The notes under the pieces were generated by a model. It did not search any database. It saw nothing but the letters and a program-made list of their open reading frames with translations, and had not been told where the DNA came from. The translations under genes and the position numbers were made by a program. From Acanthamoeba sp. SK_2022b (Eukaryota > Discosea > Longamoebia > Acanthamoebidae), in NCBI GenBank assembly GCA_027943245.1, contig JANDJZ010000049.1:1-46204 (forward strand): 46,204 bases of DNA, in the 5' to 3' direction. The first letter of the stretch is position 1. The number at the start of each line of letters is the position of its first letter. Shown here one piece after another: positions 22,939-33,331 of the stretch.

Positions 22939-24566
22939 TCACATGGTGTGCAGTGTGAAGCCGGTCGCTGCTCCCTGGACCAGCCTCGCAGCGAGCTGCA
23001 AGAGGACGGTGGTGCCAGGGCGCCCACAAGAAATAAGTCTAATCTTGAGTTGTGAGGCGCATGCGGCCTCACTACCAGAGATTAAGCTGATAAGAACAGA
23101 TACTTCGATTGATCTTGGCTATTGAGCCGAGAAGATGCCTTTCCGTTTCCAACGTCCACCCTTTATACCCTTCTGAATGAGGGCGTAGTGGAGGACAGAA
23201 AAGGTTGTGCTTTTGGCAGAATAAAAAGAGAATAAGTGTATCGCCGCCCAATAAATTTCGGTCCAAAAATGTTGCCCGGTTGTGCTGAAAGGGGGGTAAG
23301 GGAAGTCGGGGGGTACCTGCAAGCAGAGTGACGTTAACGCGATCGTCGGCGGCCATCTTGGCGTTCAAATGGCGGATCGCCTGGACGTGCTTCTCTCGCA
23401 CGCTCACATCGGCAACCTTGCCTAAATTAGGGTCGAGGGTCGTCAGCAAACGACCAAGCAAAGCGGCTTGTATCGACTTCGTTTAGTACCGTGAAGAAGC
23501 GTATTGTCGATAGCGATCGTGCCACCTGGTCGCAGGAGCTTCAGCGCCAGTTCGTAGTAGATGCCATAATTACGTTTATCTGAGGTGGGTAAATCGAGAT
23601 GTGCTGCTTCATCAGATGATGAATATATCGTGTGCACGGCATAGCGCGGTATCACCTGCGTCAATAAAGACGAAGTCGAACGAGGATCCGTGCTCTGCAA
23701 GGAGTCGCTCCATGCTCTAAATATCGCATGGCGTTAGTTGAAGGAAATGTTATGCAGGCGTTGACGATCGCGACAAACTCACCTCTATCGCAGCGCCAAG
23801 CCGAAGGTCGATTTTGTCGTCCACACCGGCCTCGAGCCAGTACGCGCTCGCTGTTCGCGCATAGTCTTCGCTCAGTTCGCAGGCATACAGCCGCCCATTG
23901 CTCGCCATTGATCTAGTGGCGATGACCGCAAAGATAAGCCATTGCCTTTCCTTATGTGCATAAACTGCCAGAGGAACAGCGTACTCGGCAATGCAAAGAG
24001 ACGAGTAGCCGGTGAACACGCCAACCTCCACTGCCTTGCGCACGCCAAGCGCTCGGACAAGCCATCCAAGGAACGTGCCCTGGTCTGGTGATATCTGCAG
24101 GTGACCCTCCCTGATGCGTACACACGGCGGTGACCACCACTGGCGCCCACAAAATTCGTCAGCGCACACAGCCGTACCGCATCGCGGACGTGTACTCCCG
24201 ACAGGCACGTTGTGTGGGCGTCTCCTTTACACCCACATCCATCACGTAGTCGTACACCACCGAGTCTAGCGAACCCACGCAGGCCTAAACAAATAAAATC
24301 AATAAGAATATAAAACAAACACGGATTAAAAGGGAGGGCACCTTGCGGCTGTAGGGACCGCTTTGCTTCTCTTTTGTCGTGGTCGCTGCTCGTGCCGGGC
24401 CGGCTGGCTCCTCCGGAAATGCCTCGGAAGATGAAAAGCGATGCAGCGAGGAGATGGCGCCCTGCCGTGCTCCGCGTAACCCCACCCGTCCTGCCCCGCC
24501 CCCTGTCCTCGCCCCGGCACACCGCACCACGCCCAAGGTGGCCAGTGCTCGGCTGCAGCGTTGCAT
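22939..24566 (-). CDS. Class I O-methyltransferase (CCoAOMT/COMTD1 type), organelle leader
   Basis: Eight exons (24566-24342, 24284-24178, 24110-23985, 23912-23783, 23716-23656, 23579-23490, 23421-23317, 22967-22939) give 290 residues in phase. The first 75 residues are Arg/Ser/Ala-rich without acidic residues (MQRCSRALATLGVVRCAG), like a mitochondrial presequence. The core has the AdoMet-binding block KAVEVGVFTGYSSLCIAE, then NGRLYACELSEDY, then FDFVFIDADKRNY with the metal-site Asp pair, then LLRPGGTIAIDNTLLHG and a C-terminal strand VNVTLLAATGFTLHTM. The family transfers a methyl group from S-adenosylmethionine to a catechol-type hydroxyl with a divalent metal; the substrate here is unknown. 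The last exon, 29 bases after a 349-base intron, was placed because it restores the expected final strand. Confidence 0.88.
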
Positions 24567-24688
24567 CTCCCACTCAAGTGCAAATAAACAAAAGAAATGG
24601 GAAACGCAATAATAAATTATAAATTATAAATAATAAATTCCACTTAATCACTATTAAGTCCATTCTATCTTACATGGACGCTTGCCCG

Positions 24689-26367
24689 CTAGAGGCACAG
24701 GGCGAGAGGGTAGAAGTCATGAGGAATGGAGCTGAGAGACTTGCCGGATAGCACAGTGTCGTTGGTCCACGTGTGGCACTGGGCGTAAGGCCCGATGGGC
24801 AGACTGTCCCACTGGTGTTGCAGCGACTGCACCAAGCCCTGCACGGTGCGCCTCACGAATGCCCCTCCGTCTCTGTTCATCACGCGTCCGCTGTCAGCGA
24901 CAGTTAGAGCGCCAGAGACGGATGTCTCGTACATGGCGGCAAGCTGGTCGCAAGGCGCTGGTCGTAGGCTGAGCAACTGCATGCCGCCAGACGCGCAGTT
25001 GAGGAAGAAGGTGAAGACAAAGGAGTGCAGGACGCGTGGGTCGTTTTTGGCGGCAAACAGCGCGCAAACGAGCACGAGCGCCCGTTCGTTCTCTATCATC
25101 AAGCGCGCCACCTCGAGCTCATAGTCTACCAGCATGCATGTTCTGTCGATCATGCGTTTAGCCATCCAAGCATAAAGACGTTCGGGCCACCCGCGAAGAG
25201 AGCCCAGGTACCGGAGCACGGGGTTTGTGCGAAGCATTCTCCCGATGTACGCCTCAGCATCGAATGCCATCTGACGTCGTATTCGCACTATCGTGCCTGG
25301 TTGCTCAGTCGTGTTGCTCGTTTCCCACTCTACAATCCGCACAGCGCAACCTAGTTGGCTGCAGCGTCAGTACATCAAGGGAGTGCTAGTGGCAGTGGGG
25401 GGGGGGTGAGTGTTCTGACCTGTGTTGAGCAGCAGGTAGTTGGGCGGAAGAAACGAGAGGTGGGGCTGATACTTGCACACCGAAGAGTGCACCTGGTAGG
25501 TGAGATGCACCGAACGGTTTCTATCCATCCACGGGTTGCTATCTGCACGGAGGTAGACGTCGCGTGTCAGCTGTACGGTCCAGCTGCTCCCACGCAAAGA
25601 GGGGGAAGCCATATGTGCCCACCTCCAAAACAGGGCACGATGCTGACATAGTTTGCATGTGGGGTCGCCAGCTGTCTGTCGCCCGCGCAATAGCCATGCA
25701 CAACTATAAGGACACAGTAAGCCAAGGAGTGGAAAGCGTGAACCAGCTGCAGCCGGTATGTAAGCAGCTGGCGTACTCATAACGTTGTATGGCGTCAGCG
25801 TGAAGCTCAGCCGAAGGAACCCTGCCACAGCCAGACTGCCGTCCTCGTTCTTGGCCGCGAACAGTGGTTGCTCCTCGACCTGCGACCAGTTCATCGGTAT
25901 GGTCAGTCGAGCCACAATCACGTGACATGTGCAAGGGCGGAGCACCAGTCGCAGCGGTACACCCTTGCCCACAAACAGCCATCGCTGCAGCGCGTATGTG
26001 TAGCACCCGCTGTCCTCCGCTTCTCCCTCTATCTCTTCTTCGGCTGCCTGCACGCGGCATGTGTACGACACTGCACACGTGTGGCCTCAGCTCAGCAGGC
26101 CCACTTGGCAAAAGATGGAGCACGAATCGTACGGAGATGGTTGGTGTCCGGAAGGAAGGTGAGCAGGACGCAGCCACGCTCGAGAATGCGCTGGTCATCC
26201 ATCAGACTTGCCAGCGGCACGCGTAGCCGCTGCGGCACCCACCCCGCAGGGAACCATCCACCGGAGCACTTGGCCTTCTTGCCCGCCTCTGCGCTTCGCT
26301 GTCCAACCACCGTTTGAGAGCGTCCCGTCAGCTCCCTCTGCTTCAACCGGTGCGCTAACGACGCCAT
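24689..26367 (-). CDS. Unrecognised 459-residue protein
   Basis: Five exons (26367-26133, 26070-25777, 25642-25577, 25542-25420, 25350-24689) give 459 residues with phases closing. The intron between exons 3 and 4 would be only 34 bases, so that junction may differ. The N-terminus is basic (MASLAHRLKQRELTGRSQ). The middle has beta-type text (VPLRLVLRPCTCHVIVARLTIP, in two parts) and an FLRLSFTLTPYNV block; the C-terminal 220 residues look helical, with Cys and Trp (LRGWPERLYAWMAKRMIDRT, NERALVLVCALFAAKNDPRV). There is no clear signal peptide or catalytic motif. I do not recognise a family. It is divergent from the gene at 26731. Confidence 0.65.
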
Positions 26368-26730
26368 GGCCTCCTCACCCCCCTTGCCCCTTCTATCGGT
26401 TTCCCTGCGTTTGTAATTTGTGTTTGTTTTTTTGTTCATCTTTTTCCTGTTGTTTGCCTTTCCCGCCAAAAAAAGTACGGCGAGTATCTGGTCTCCCTGA
26501 TATGCTACAGACCGCAGCAGAAATGCTGCGCAATCGGTTGATGGGGCGGTGATTCGTTGAACCGTTCTGCCAAATCTCCTCGCAAAAAGGGAATGGAGTT
26601 GTCGTATAGGCTGCGATTGGGCGCGGCTCCACGTCGCAAAGGACAAATTAATTGCCCTGAAGAAGGCGAACGTTATACGCTACCACGGCGTCTAGGTGCC
26701 CTCTTTTCCCTCCGTCTTCCCGAGGCGCTG
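26368..26730. promoter_or_regulatory. Divergent intergenic region
   Basis: Between two genes that point away from each other. It holds a T-rich stretch (about 26411-26450) close to the minus-strand start, probably its 5' untranslated region. An ATG at 26593 is in frame with the plus-strand gene and could be its start instead of 26731. No TATA-like box is convincing. Confidence 0.4.
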
Positions 26731-27740
26731 ATGATGATGGAAGTTGTGAATAAGGACGGCGCGGGTACCGTTCCTCCTGTGACCGGTCTTATGGACTCGC
26801 CAGGAAGGGCCAAGATAGCCGTTGCCTCTCTCATCCAGTCCTTCAGCCCGACCTCGCCCTCGGCCAGCCCCAGCTCCTCCACCACCGTCCCGTCGCCAGG
26901 CCGAGCCTCCTCCCCCGTGCGCCACCTCCAGCAGGATACCGACGTCGGCAAGCTGCCCAAGTCTTCTCCCAAGCTGTCGTCGCCCCGCCAACCTCATCAT
27001 CAACTTGACCAGAGTCCTCCTCCACCTTCTCCTCGTAGCAGCCCCACCCCGGGAGGCATGGCCTTCTCCGCGCCCGAGCAGTCGCCCCGCAGGGAACGCC
27101 CCAGGTCGCGCAGCGGCGGCCCGGGCAGCTCCGCCTCGCCCCTCGCGCCCCCCTCCCCCGCGGCCCTCCTGCAACCGGGCGGGGAGGAGAGCAGCGATGA
27201 CGTGTCGCCACCTGCTCCTTCGCAGCTGAGAAAAAGAGCGAAAGCGATGGAGGAAAAGCGAAAGCGACGGAGGCGGGGTCGCCGCGTAGCGTGGGCGGGA
27301 AGGAGTGGGAGTGGAAGCGAAAGGCCCTCGCGGGCAAGGGCATCGTGCGCGAGGGCGCACAGCCCGGCGGCGGAGAACGCGTGAAGCTCCCCCTTACCTC
27401 GCTGCTCAACACCATCGAGACCGACCGCGTGCTGGTCTCCTCCAAGAGCGACACCTGGAAGGCCAAGGCGCTGACCGGCCGCGGGATCATCCCCTCTCCC
27501 GACACCTTCTCCTCCTCTTCCTCTTCGCCTTCGTCGCCCTCCTCTCCCGCGGCCTCGGTCTCGGCCACGTCGTCCATGTCGGCCCCGCTCCCCGCCATGG
27601 CGTCGCCGCGCCAGCCCATCCCGTCCGGCGCCGCCTCGCAGTCTTTCCCGCCAGTCGTGGCCAAGCCCACGGGCGACGGCGCACAGGACGGGAGCGACGG
27701 CGAGTCGGGCAGCGGCGGCCGGAGCGGCAGGAAGAGCGGC

Positions 27741-27775
<35 letters not shown>

Positions 27776-28861
27776 CGGCGGGAAGCCGCCGCAGGAGAAG
27801 CGATCGACGTCGCGCAAGGGGAACAAGAACAAGGCGGCGATGACGGTGACGACCGAGGTGTCGCTGCCCACGACCGTGGTCAACCGAGTGCACGTCGACA
27901 AGGACAACCTCGTGCAGGACATGGACGGCGTGCTGCGCGTGGTGCACAACGAGCTCGAGCGACTGGGCAACCACGCGCCGCAGCACCAGACGTCGACCCG
28001 CGGCGGCGGCCTCAGGCGGCACCGGCGCTCCAAGTCCATCGACCAGCTGGCCAGCCACCAGACCCTCAAGCCCGAACTCAAGGGCACGCCACCGCCGGGC
28101 GCGGGCAACGCCAGGGCCGAGGCGCCGGCCTTTGCCTTCCCGCTCATCACCACCAAGCCCGCCAGCAAGCTCCACACCTCCCCCGGGTAAGCCAGTGCCC
28201 CCCACCTGCGCGCAGGCCTTTTGAGTAGAACAGCTCACCGACGCCGGTGAATTGCGTGTGTGTGTGTGTGTGTGTGAGCCCAGTGGACCGCCGGCTCCGG
28301 CAATCGTAAAGCCGCCGGTGGAAGCGCGGAAGACCAAGACCAACAGTCTGCGCCAGCAGCTGCTTCTGGGCAAGGGCGTCGTCAAGCCACAAGATAAGCG
28401 AACCGTACGAGCTTTTGCCTCCCCCCCCACTGGTCTCCACGGACACTCTGGTGATTGGCTCGTGTTGACGCCCTCTCCCGCTTTGCGCAGGTTCCGGTCT
28501 CGCGCCTCTCGGTGCTCATCGACATGGCAGACGTGCAGGCCATCCACCAACAAGCGGCGGTCCTCGAAGCTGCCGCACAGAAGACGAAACTTTCCTCTCC
28601 TGCGCCTGGTTCGTAGCACATGCCACAGCGCGCGCGCACACATTGGTCTCACATTCTTGTGCGCGCGCAGTGGCGTTGTTGCCAACACGGGAAGAGCTCG
28701 TGCGACAGAGGCTGAAGACGGTCAAAGCGGTGATAGCATCGGGCATGGACGAGCTCGAGTACGAGCTCCTGCACCAGCGCAACAGCGCCGAGTCGGCGTC
28801 GGTGGAGGACCAGCTCCTCGTGCTGGCCACCAAGCTCAACCAGCTCAACGATCTCCTGTGA
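26731..28861 (+). CDS. Low-complexity protein with repeated WKxKALxGKGI motif
   Basis: Exons read about 26731-27190, about 27222-28186, 28284-28404, 28491-28608 and 28671-28861; the last three junctions close in phase, but the first junction could not be resolved (frame one is Ser/Pro-rich, the later frame starts near EKKSESDGGKAKATEAGSP). Three copies of a motif stand out: EWEWKRKALAGKGIVRE, DTWKAKALTGRGIIPS and SLRQQLLLGKGVVKPQ. A polyglutamine run of about ten residues sits near 27744-27774. The C-terminus is helical (LVRQRLKTVKAVIASGMDEL, then LLVLATKLNQLNDLL) and may form a coiled coil. No family is recognised; the repeated motif suggests a short linear binding element used three times. 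The start is uncertain between 26593 and 26731. Confidence 0.6.
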
Positions 28862-29040
28862 CCAACAACAACAGGAGGCCGCTCCGATGTAAATACTACA
28901 ACAACTACAACACAAAACTACACCCACCCATCGCATGCGCCGACATGAGCGTCTTGATTCCTTATTTAATGTTCGCCGTGAGGCACGCCGTGCCCGAGCG
29001 ATGCAAGACAATGAAAAGCGGCTTTGACCATCACCACCAA

Positions 29041-29547
29041 TCAGTTATCGGTGGAGAACACCAGCACGGTGCTGTCTTCCGAAGCGCTCACCACCGTCTT
29101 GCCGTCGCTGTGTGATTGTTGTTATGGGTTAGTAGGAGACGACCAGATAAATAAATAAAGGAATTAATTGAAAATAAAAATAAAATTACCTGGAGATGTC
29201 AAAGTCGAGGATCATGTCCTGGTGGCCCAACCACGATCGCACCTGGCTCGCCGTACGCGCGTCCCACAGGCGGATCGTCCGGTCCGTGGAGCAGGAGAAG
29301 AGCAGCGGCTCCGTAGGGTGCCACTTGATCTTCACAACTCCGTCTTCGTGGCCTGTGCAGTGTGTGGTGTCAGGGGGGGGGGCAAACAGGACGGGGGGTG
29401 TGTCTGTTGTCAATGGTTCGGGAGATGGGGCGGCAAACCGTGGCACGTTTGTCGGTACTGGCCCGAGTTGAGGTCCCAGATTCGAATGGTGTTGTCCATC
29501 GAGCCCGTGGCGATGAACGGATGCCTGACATGTACAGAACGCATGAG

Positions 29548-29592
<45 letters not shown>

Positions 29593-30186
29593 GGCGACAG
29601 GAGAGGGCAAGGCCAGGCAGGCATACGAGTGGCAGAAGCCGACGGACTCCACAGAGTTCTCATGTCCCTTCAGATCGGCCAACGTCTGCAGGTATCGCGT
29701 CGTTGGGGGCAAGCAGGCGTGAGCGTGAATGAGCAGCGGTGTGGCTGTGTGTGGCGATCTGCTCACACTGGGTTAGAAATACCTTGGCAGTGGCATAGGA
29801 GACGAGCTTGGCGGTCTTGTCGTGCGAGCCCGTCAGGACGAGGGGCTTCTCCTCGTGCATGCTCATGCAGATCACACCCTCCTCATGGTAACCGAAGCCT
29901 GTGTGCGACACCCCCACGGGGTAAGGCACGAGCTCTCCGCTGTCGCTACAGTGAGCGAGTCGAGTGTACCCTGGATGACGTGCTTGGGCTGTGCGGTCTT
30001 GGGATTCCACACGCGGAGGGTGGCATCCTCGGAGGCCGTGAGGACGAGCTTGCCGTCGGGCGAGAACCCGCCGCAGGTGACCGGGCCGCCGTGCCCGGCG
30101 AACAGGTTCATACACTCGCCTGTCAATGACACGGCACACGCACATACGCAAACACATAGGGTCAGCTCGCGCGCTTGGCAATCGGT

Positions 30187-30220
<34 letters not shown>

Positions 30221-31046
30221 CGGGACGGCCTACCGCTGGAGGCCAGCCACATCCAGGCGGTGCCATCGCCGGAGCCGGCTAGGAGCACGTTGCCACGCTG
30301 ATGCCACATGATCCACTAGCGAAAGGGGCAGAGGAGAGGAGCAGAGGGACACACGAGTCAGACTCGAGGCTGGCAATGGTGGAACTCGAATGGCACGCGA
30401 GGAATTGAGCGTACGTCCAAGCCCTCGCCCGGGCCCTCGAGCGTCTTGAGCAGCTCGCCGTTCTCTGTGTTCCAAATCTTCACGCAGGCATCGAGACCGG
30501 CCGTGGCCACCAGCTTGCCGTCCTTGTTGAAGCGCGCGCATGTGATGCTGTCCGTGTGGCCTGCAAGGAATGCAGCAGGCGTAAACATAACAAAAACGTT
30601 CCCAGCAATGCAACCACAGCGCGTACCGGCGAGGTGGGCTTTCGTTTCGCCAGTGTCGGTCTGCCACAGGTAGGCCTGGTCGTCGCCGCCTCCACACACC
30701 GCCAGACCCGGGATGGCCGCGCACAGCGACACTGTGTAAACAGGCTCTGCAGAAGCGCGTGCAAGATCAAAATCGCGATTTAATCAGGTTGAACGGAATT
30801 TGGCGTTTGGTTGCATAATCGCCGAAAGACGAAATGATGCAGAAATGATGCACCTTTATGAGCGAAGAAGCCTTGGATGGAGTCATCTGGCAGCTCTTCC
30901 TCTTCGCCCTCTTCGCCCTCCAGACCCTCGGCCTCCACATCTGCGATTTCCATCTCTTCCAAAGTTTCAGCTAGATCGCCCTCCTCGATGACGTCCTGCT
31001 CATCTTCGGGATGCTCGATCGGGGTGTCCTCGTGCTTATCCTCCAT
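29041..31046 (-). CDS. AAMP: AAMP/Sqt1-type WD40 protein
   Basis: Ten exons (31046-30854, 30746-30627, 30560-30415, 30315-30234, 30119-29970, 29898-29783, 29685-29627, 29524-29439, 29352-29190, 29107-29041) give 393 residues, all in phase. An acidic N-terminus (EMEIADVEAEGLEGEEGEEE) precedes eight WD40 blades with typical GH...WD-type repeats, for example GHTDSITCARFNKDGKLVAT and GHEDGVVKIKWHPTEPLLFS. The acidic leader, the DDQAYLW blade, GDGTAWMW and the C-terminal STDN ending fit angio-associated migratory cell protein, whose yeast counterpart Sqt1 is a chaperone for ribosomal protein uL16 (Rpl10). A cytoplasmic ribosome-assembly role is therefore likely. Intron 7 is mostly a TTG repeat. 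Confidence 0.93.
29548..29591. repeat. (TTG)n trinucleotide repeat in an intron
   Basis: About fourteen to fifteen perfect TTG units lie inside intron 7 of the AAMP gene (29525-29626), reading CAA on the coding strand. Confidence 0.95.
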
Positions 31047-31139
31047 CTGCTTGTTCGCTATGTGCACCGGTGTGTAATGGATTAGGACAGGAAAACAAGA
31101 GAAGCTATTTCGTGTTCGCTAAAATTTCAAAAAAAGGCC

Positions 31140-31830
31140 AGAAGTTTCCAGACACTGAGTGGGTGCTGCACTCTCAGTGTACACACCACCTTGATAAAAC
31201 ACACAGTTAGGCTCATGCCAAGCACTGCACTGGCCATAAAAAATGATGGTACTCATACAATCTCACCAGTTGCTGCCCAATCTTTTCTCTCTGCCATGGC
31301 CTGCTCCACATGGAGGAGAACTTTCTGGCCAATTCCTGATCTTGTGGAGGAGTGGTAAGTGCAACACTGTGCACATTGAGGCCTAAAATTGGTATGTAAT
31401 ATGATGAATGGATTACTGCAAATGCCTGCACCACCCAGCCTAAAGATGTCTGTGAATCTTGCCAGCTCTCCATCACAATGGTGATGTCAGTGTTGGAGCT
31501 GCCATACAAGGCTGACAGCCACAGGATGGTACAGTCAAGTGCACAGATATTGAGGAGCTTGACTGAATGCTGCTTCTTCAGGGCCAAGTACAGGTCACAG
31601 TTTGTGCCCACAAGAGTGATGAGTGGACTGGCTGTCAGGCATGTAGGGGTGAGCTCTTGATGAGTGGCGGCCTCTTGCTGAGTGGCAGGCTGTTGTTGCT
31701 GGGTTCATGATACTCACATGGATGCTTGGGCCTTGGGTGTTTGTTGCCATCACAGATGCAGTACAGCTGGTAGCCTTTCTTCAGGCACCAATGGGGATAG
31801 CAAGATGGGATGTGGAACTGCATTGGTGAG
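31140..31830 (-). mobile_element. Decayed DDE transposase-like remnant
   Basis: An AT-richer island fills most of the gap between the divergent AAMP and RWDD1-type genes. Minus-strand text includes LALKKQHSVKLLNICALDCT followed by ILWLSALYGSSNTDITIVME, which aligns by eye with the block Y-K-x-H-N-T-V-K-x-L-x-G-I...I-x-F-x-S-x-x-Y-G-G-x-x-S-D of DDE_Tnp_4 (Harbinger-like) transposases. The acidic residues expected for catalysis are not all present, there are stops on both sides, and an upstream fragment is Cys/His-rich (CYPHWCLKKGYQLYCICDGN). I see no terminal inverted repeats. It is a fragment, not an active gene; the family call is inference. Confidence 0.45.
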
Positions 31831-31944
31831 TGGTGGCTGCAAAACCAGCCTTATTGGAGGAAGGCGGTGGATGCCTTACATTTCCCAAGTTTCCACCGCC
31901 CTAAAAGAGGAGGAAATAGTTTACTTCGCCTTGTTCATCTCAAC

Positions 31945-33077
31945 ATGGATCCGGAGGTCGCTGAAGAACAGGCCATGGAGATGGAGGCCCTCCAGGCCAT
32001 TTACATGGAGGACATAGAAGGTGAATGGTTAACCACCAGCTGAATCAGTGCTTATTTGTTGCTCATGCCCCCCCCCCCTTCCTTTCATGTTCAGTGCTGG
32101 GTTCGTCGCCGCACGAATTTCAAATCAAATTGGTGCCGGACGGGAGCGATTCTCTACGTACGTACGCCAACCTTGTTGCAACATAGCCACTCTGGACTGG
32201 ATTTTTGCAGAAAGCGTTCTAATTTGGTGTGCACAGCGGGAGTGGTGCTCAAGGTAACGTTCACGCCGCGTTACCCGAAGGAGGCGCCACAGCTCGAGGT
32301 GACTCCACTGCGCAACATCGACGCAGATTCATGCACCAGCCTTCAGGAGCAGCTCGAACAGGAGGTGCGGGAGTCTCAGCCTCACCTGGCGCCGCCTTCC
32401 CTCGTGGCTGAGCTCCATGCGCGTGCTGACGTCTTGGTGGGTTGTACTGGCAGGCTCTACAAAACTTGGACATGGCCATGGTGCTCACGTTGGCCCAGAT
32501 GGCCAAGGTTAGTTCATTTGCTCGCTCTCTTCTCTGCGTACACTGAACTTCAACTTCTAACCGTTCGTGGATGGTAACGACAACAGGAATGGCTGGAAAA
32601 CATTAAGGACGAACTCGCGCGCAAGGCCAGGGAACGGGAGGAGCGAGCGCGTCTGCAAGAGATCGAGGAGGAGCAGGCGCAGCAGATCATCCAGGAACGT
32701 AAGTTCCAGGCCGGCACGCCAGTCAACCCCGCCACCTTTGCCGGTGCGTTTTTCGACCGCCGCCGTCCTGTTATAATGGAGCTGCTCCGCCCACGCTCGC
32801 TAACCCCTCCCTACAACGGCGCTGTTACCAACAGAGTGGAAGGCCAAGTTCGAGCTCGAGACCAAATCCAAAAGGCTGCGCTTGGCCAGCGAAGAGGAGA
32901 AGCGACTCTCTGGTTTGTGCCACCACACAGCTCACTTCTCGGGGGAGGGGGGCAAGCCTGTCGCTCGCTCACCTGTTCTGGATGCGTTGTGACCTTGCTG
33001 CAGGACGGCAACTGTTCGAGATCGACGCGTCGCTCTTCAATGAAGACATCGACGTGGAGGAGCTGCCCGAGTTTTGA
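31945..33077 (+). CDS. RWD-domain protein, RWDD1/Gir2 (DFRP2) type
   Basis: Seven exons (31945-32020, 32095-32161, 32211-32364, 32454-32507, 32587-32743, 32835-32912, 33004-33077) give 219 residues in phase. The RWD domain spans about residues 1-115, with MDPEVAEEQAMEMEALQAIY, the YP motif in TPRYPKEAPQLEV and a closing helix NLDMAMVLTLAQMAKEWLEN. An acidic/basic coiled coil follows, then the family's GTPVNPATFAEWKAKFELE block and an acidic end (EDIDVEELPEF). RWDD1 and yeast Gir2 bind DRG-family GTPases and, in yeast, Gcn1, linking ribosome-associated GTPases with translation control. The gene faces away from AAMP with the transposase-like remnant between them. Confidence 0.93.
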
Positions 33078-33331
33078 TTCCCGGCTGGCCTGGCCCTCAC
33101 CATTACCACTACAACTCCCTGTCCTCTCTCTATTTATTCTCTTCCCTGTTTCCTCTTAAGCCTCCTTCCTCCCGTCAAGCGTTGGAAGGAAACACGCCGC
33201 GTTGGCTTTCTTTGTTCGGTGGGCAGGGAGGAGAGGTGCATGGTTCGAGGAGTTCGCTGCTACTGCTCACTATATTGTTGGTTTGTAGTATCTTGGGGGG
33301 GGGGGGAGTTGGTGGGCTTGTTGTTCTGAAT

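Noticed and set aside
27000..28688. Minus-strand open frame of 562 codons (and another of 444) over the low-complexity gene
   Set aside because: They are antisense to a plus-strand gene whose exons splice in phase; the translations are Arg/Gly/Leu-rich shadows of Ser/Pro-rich codons.
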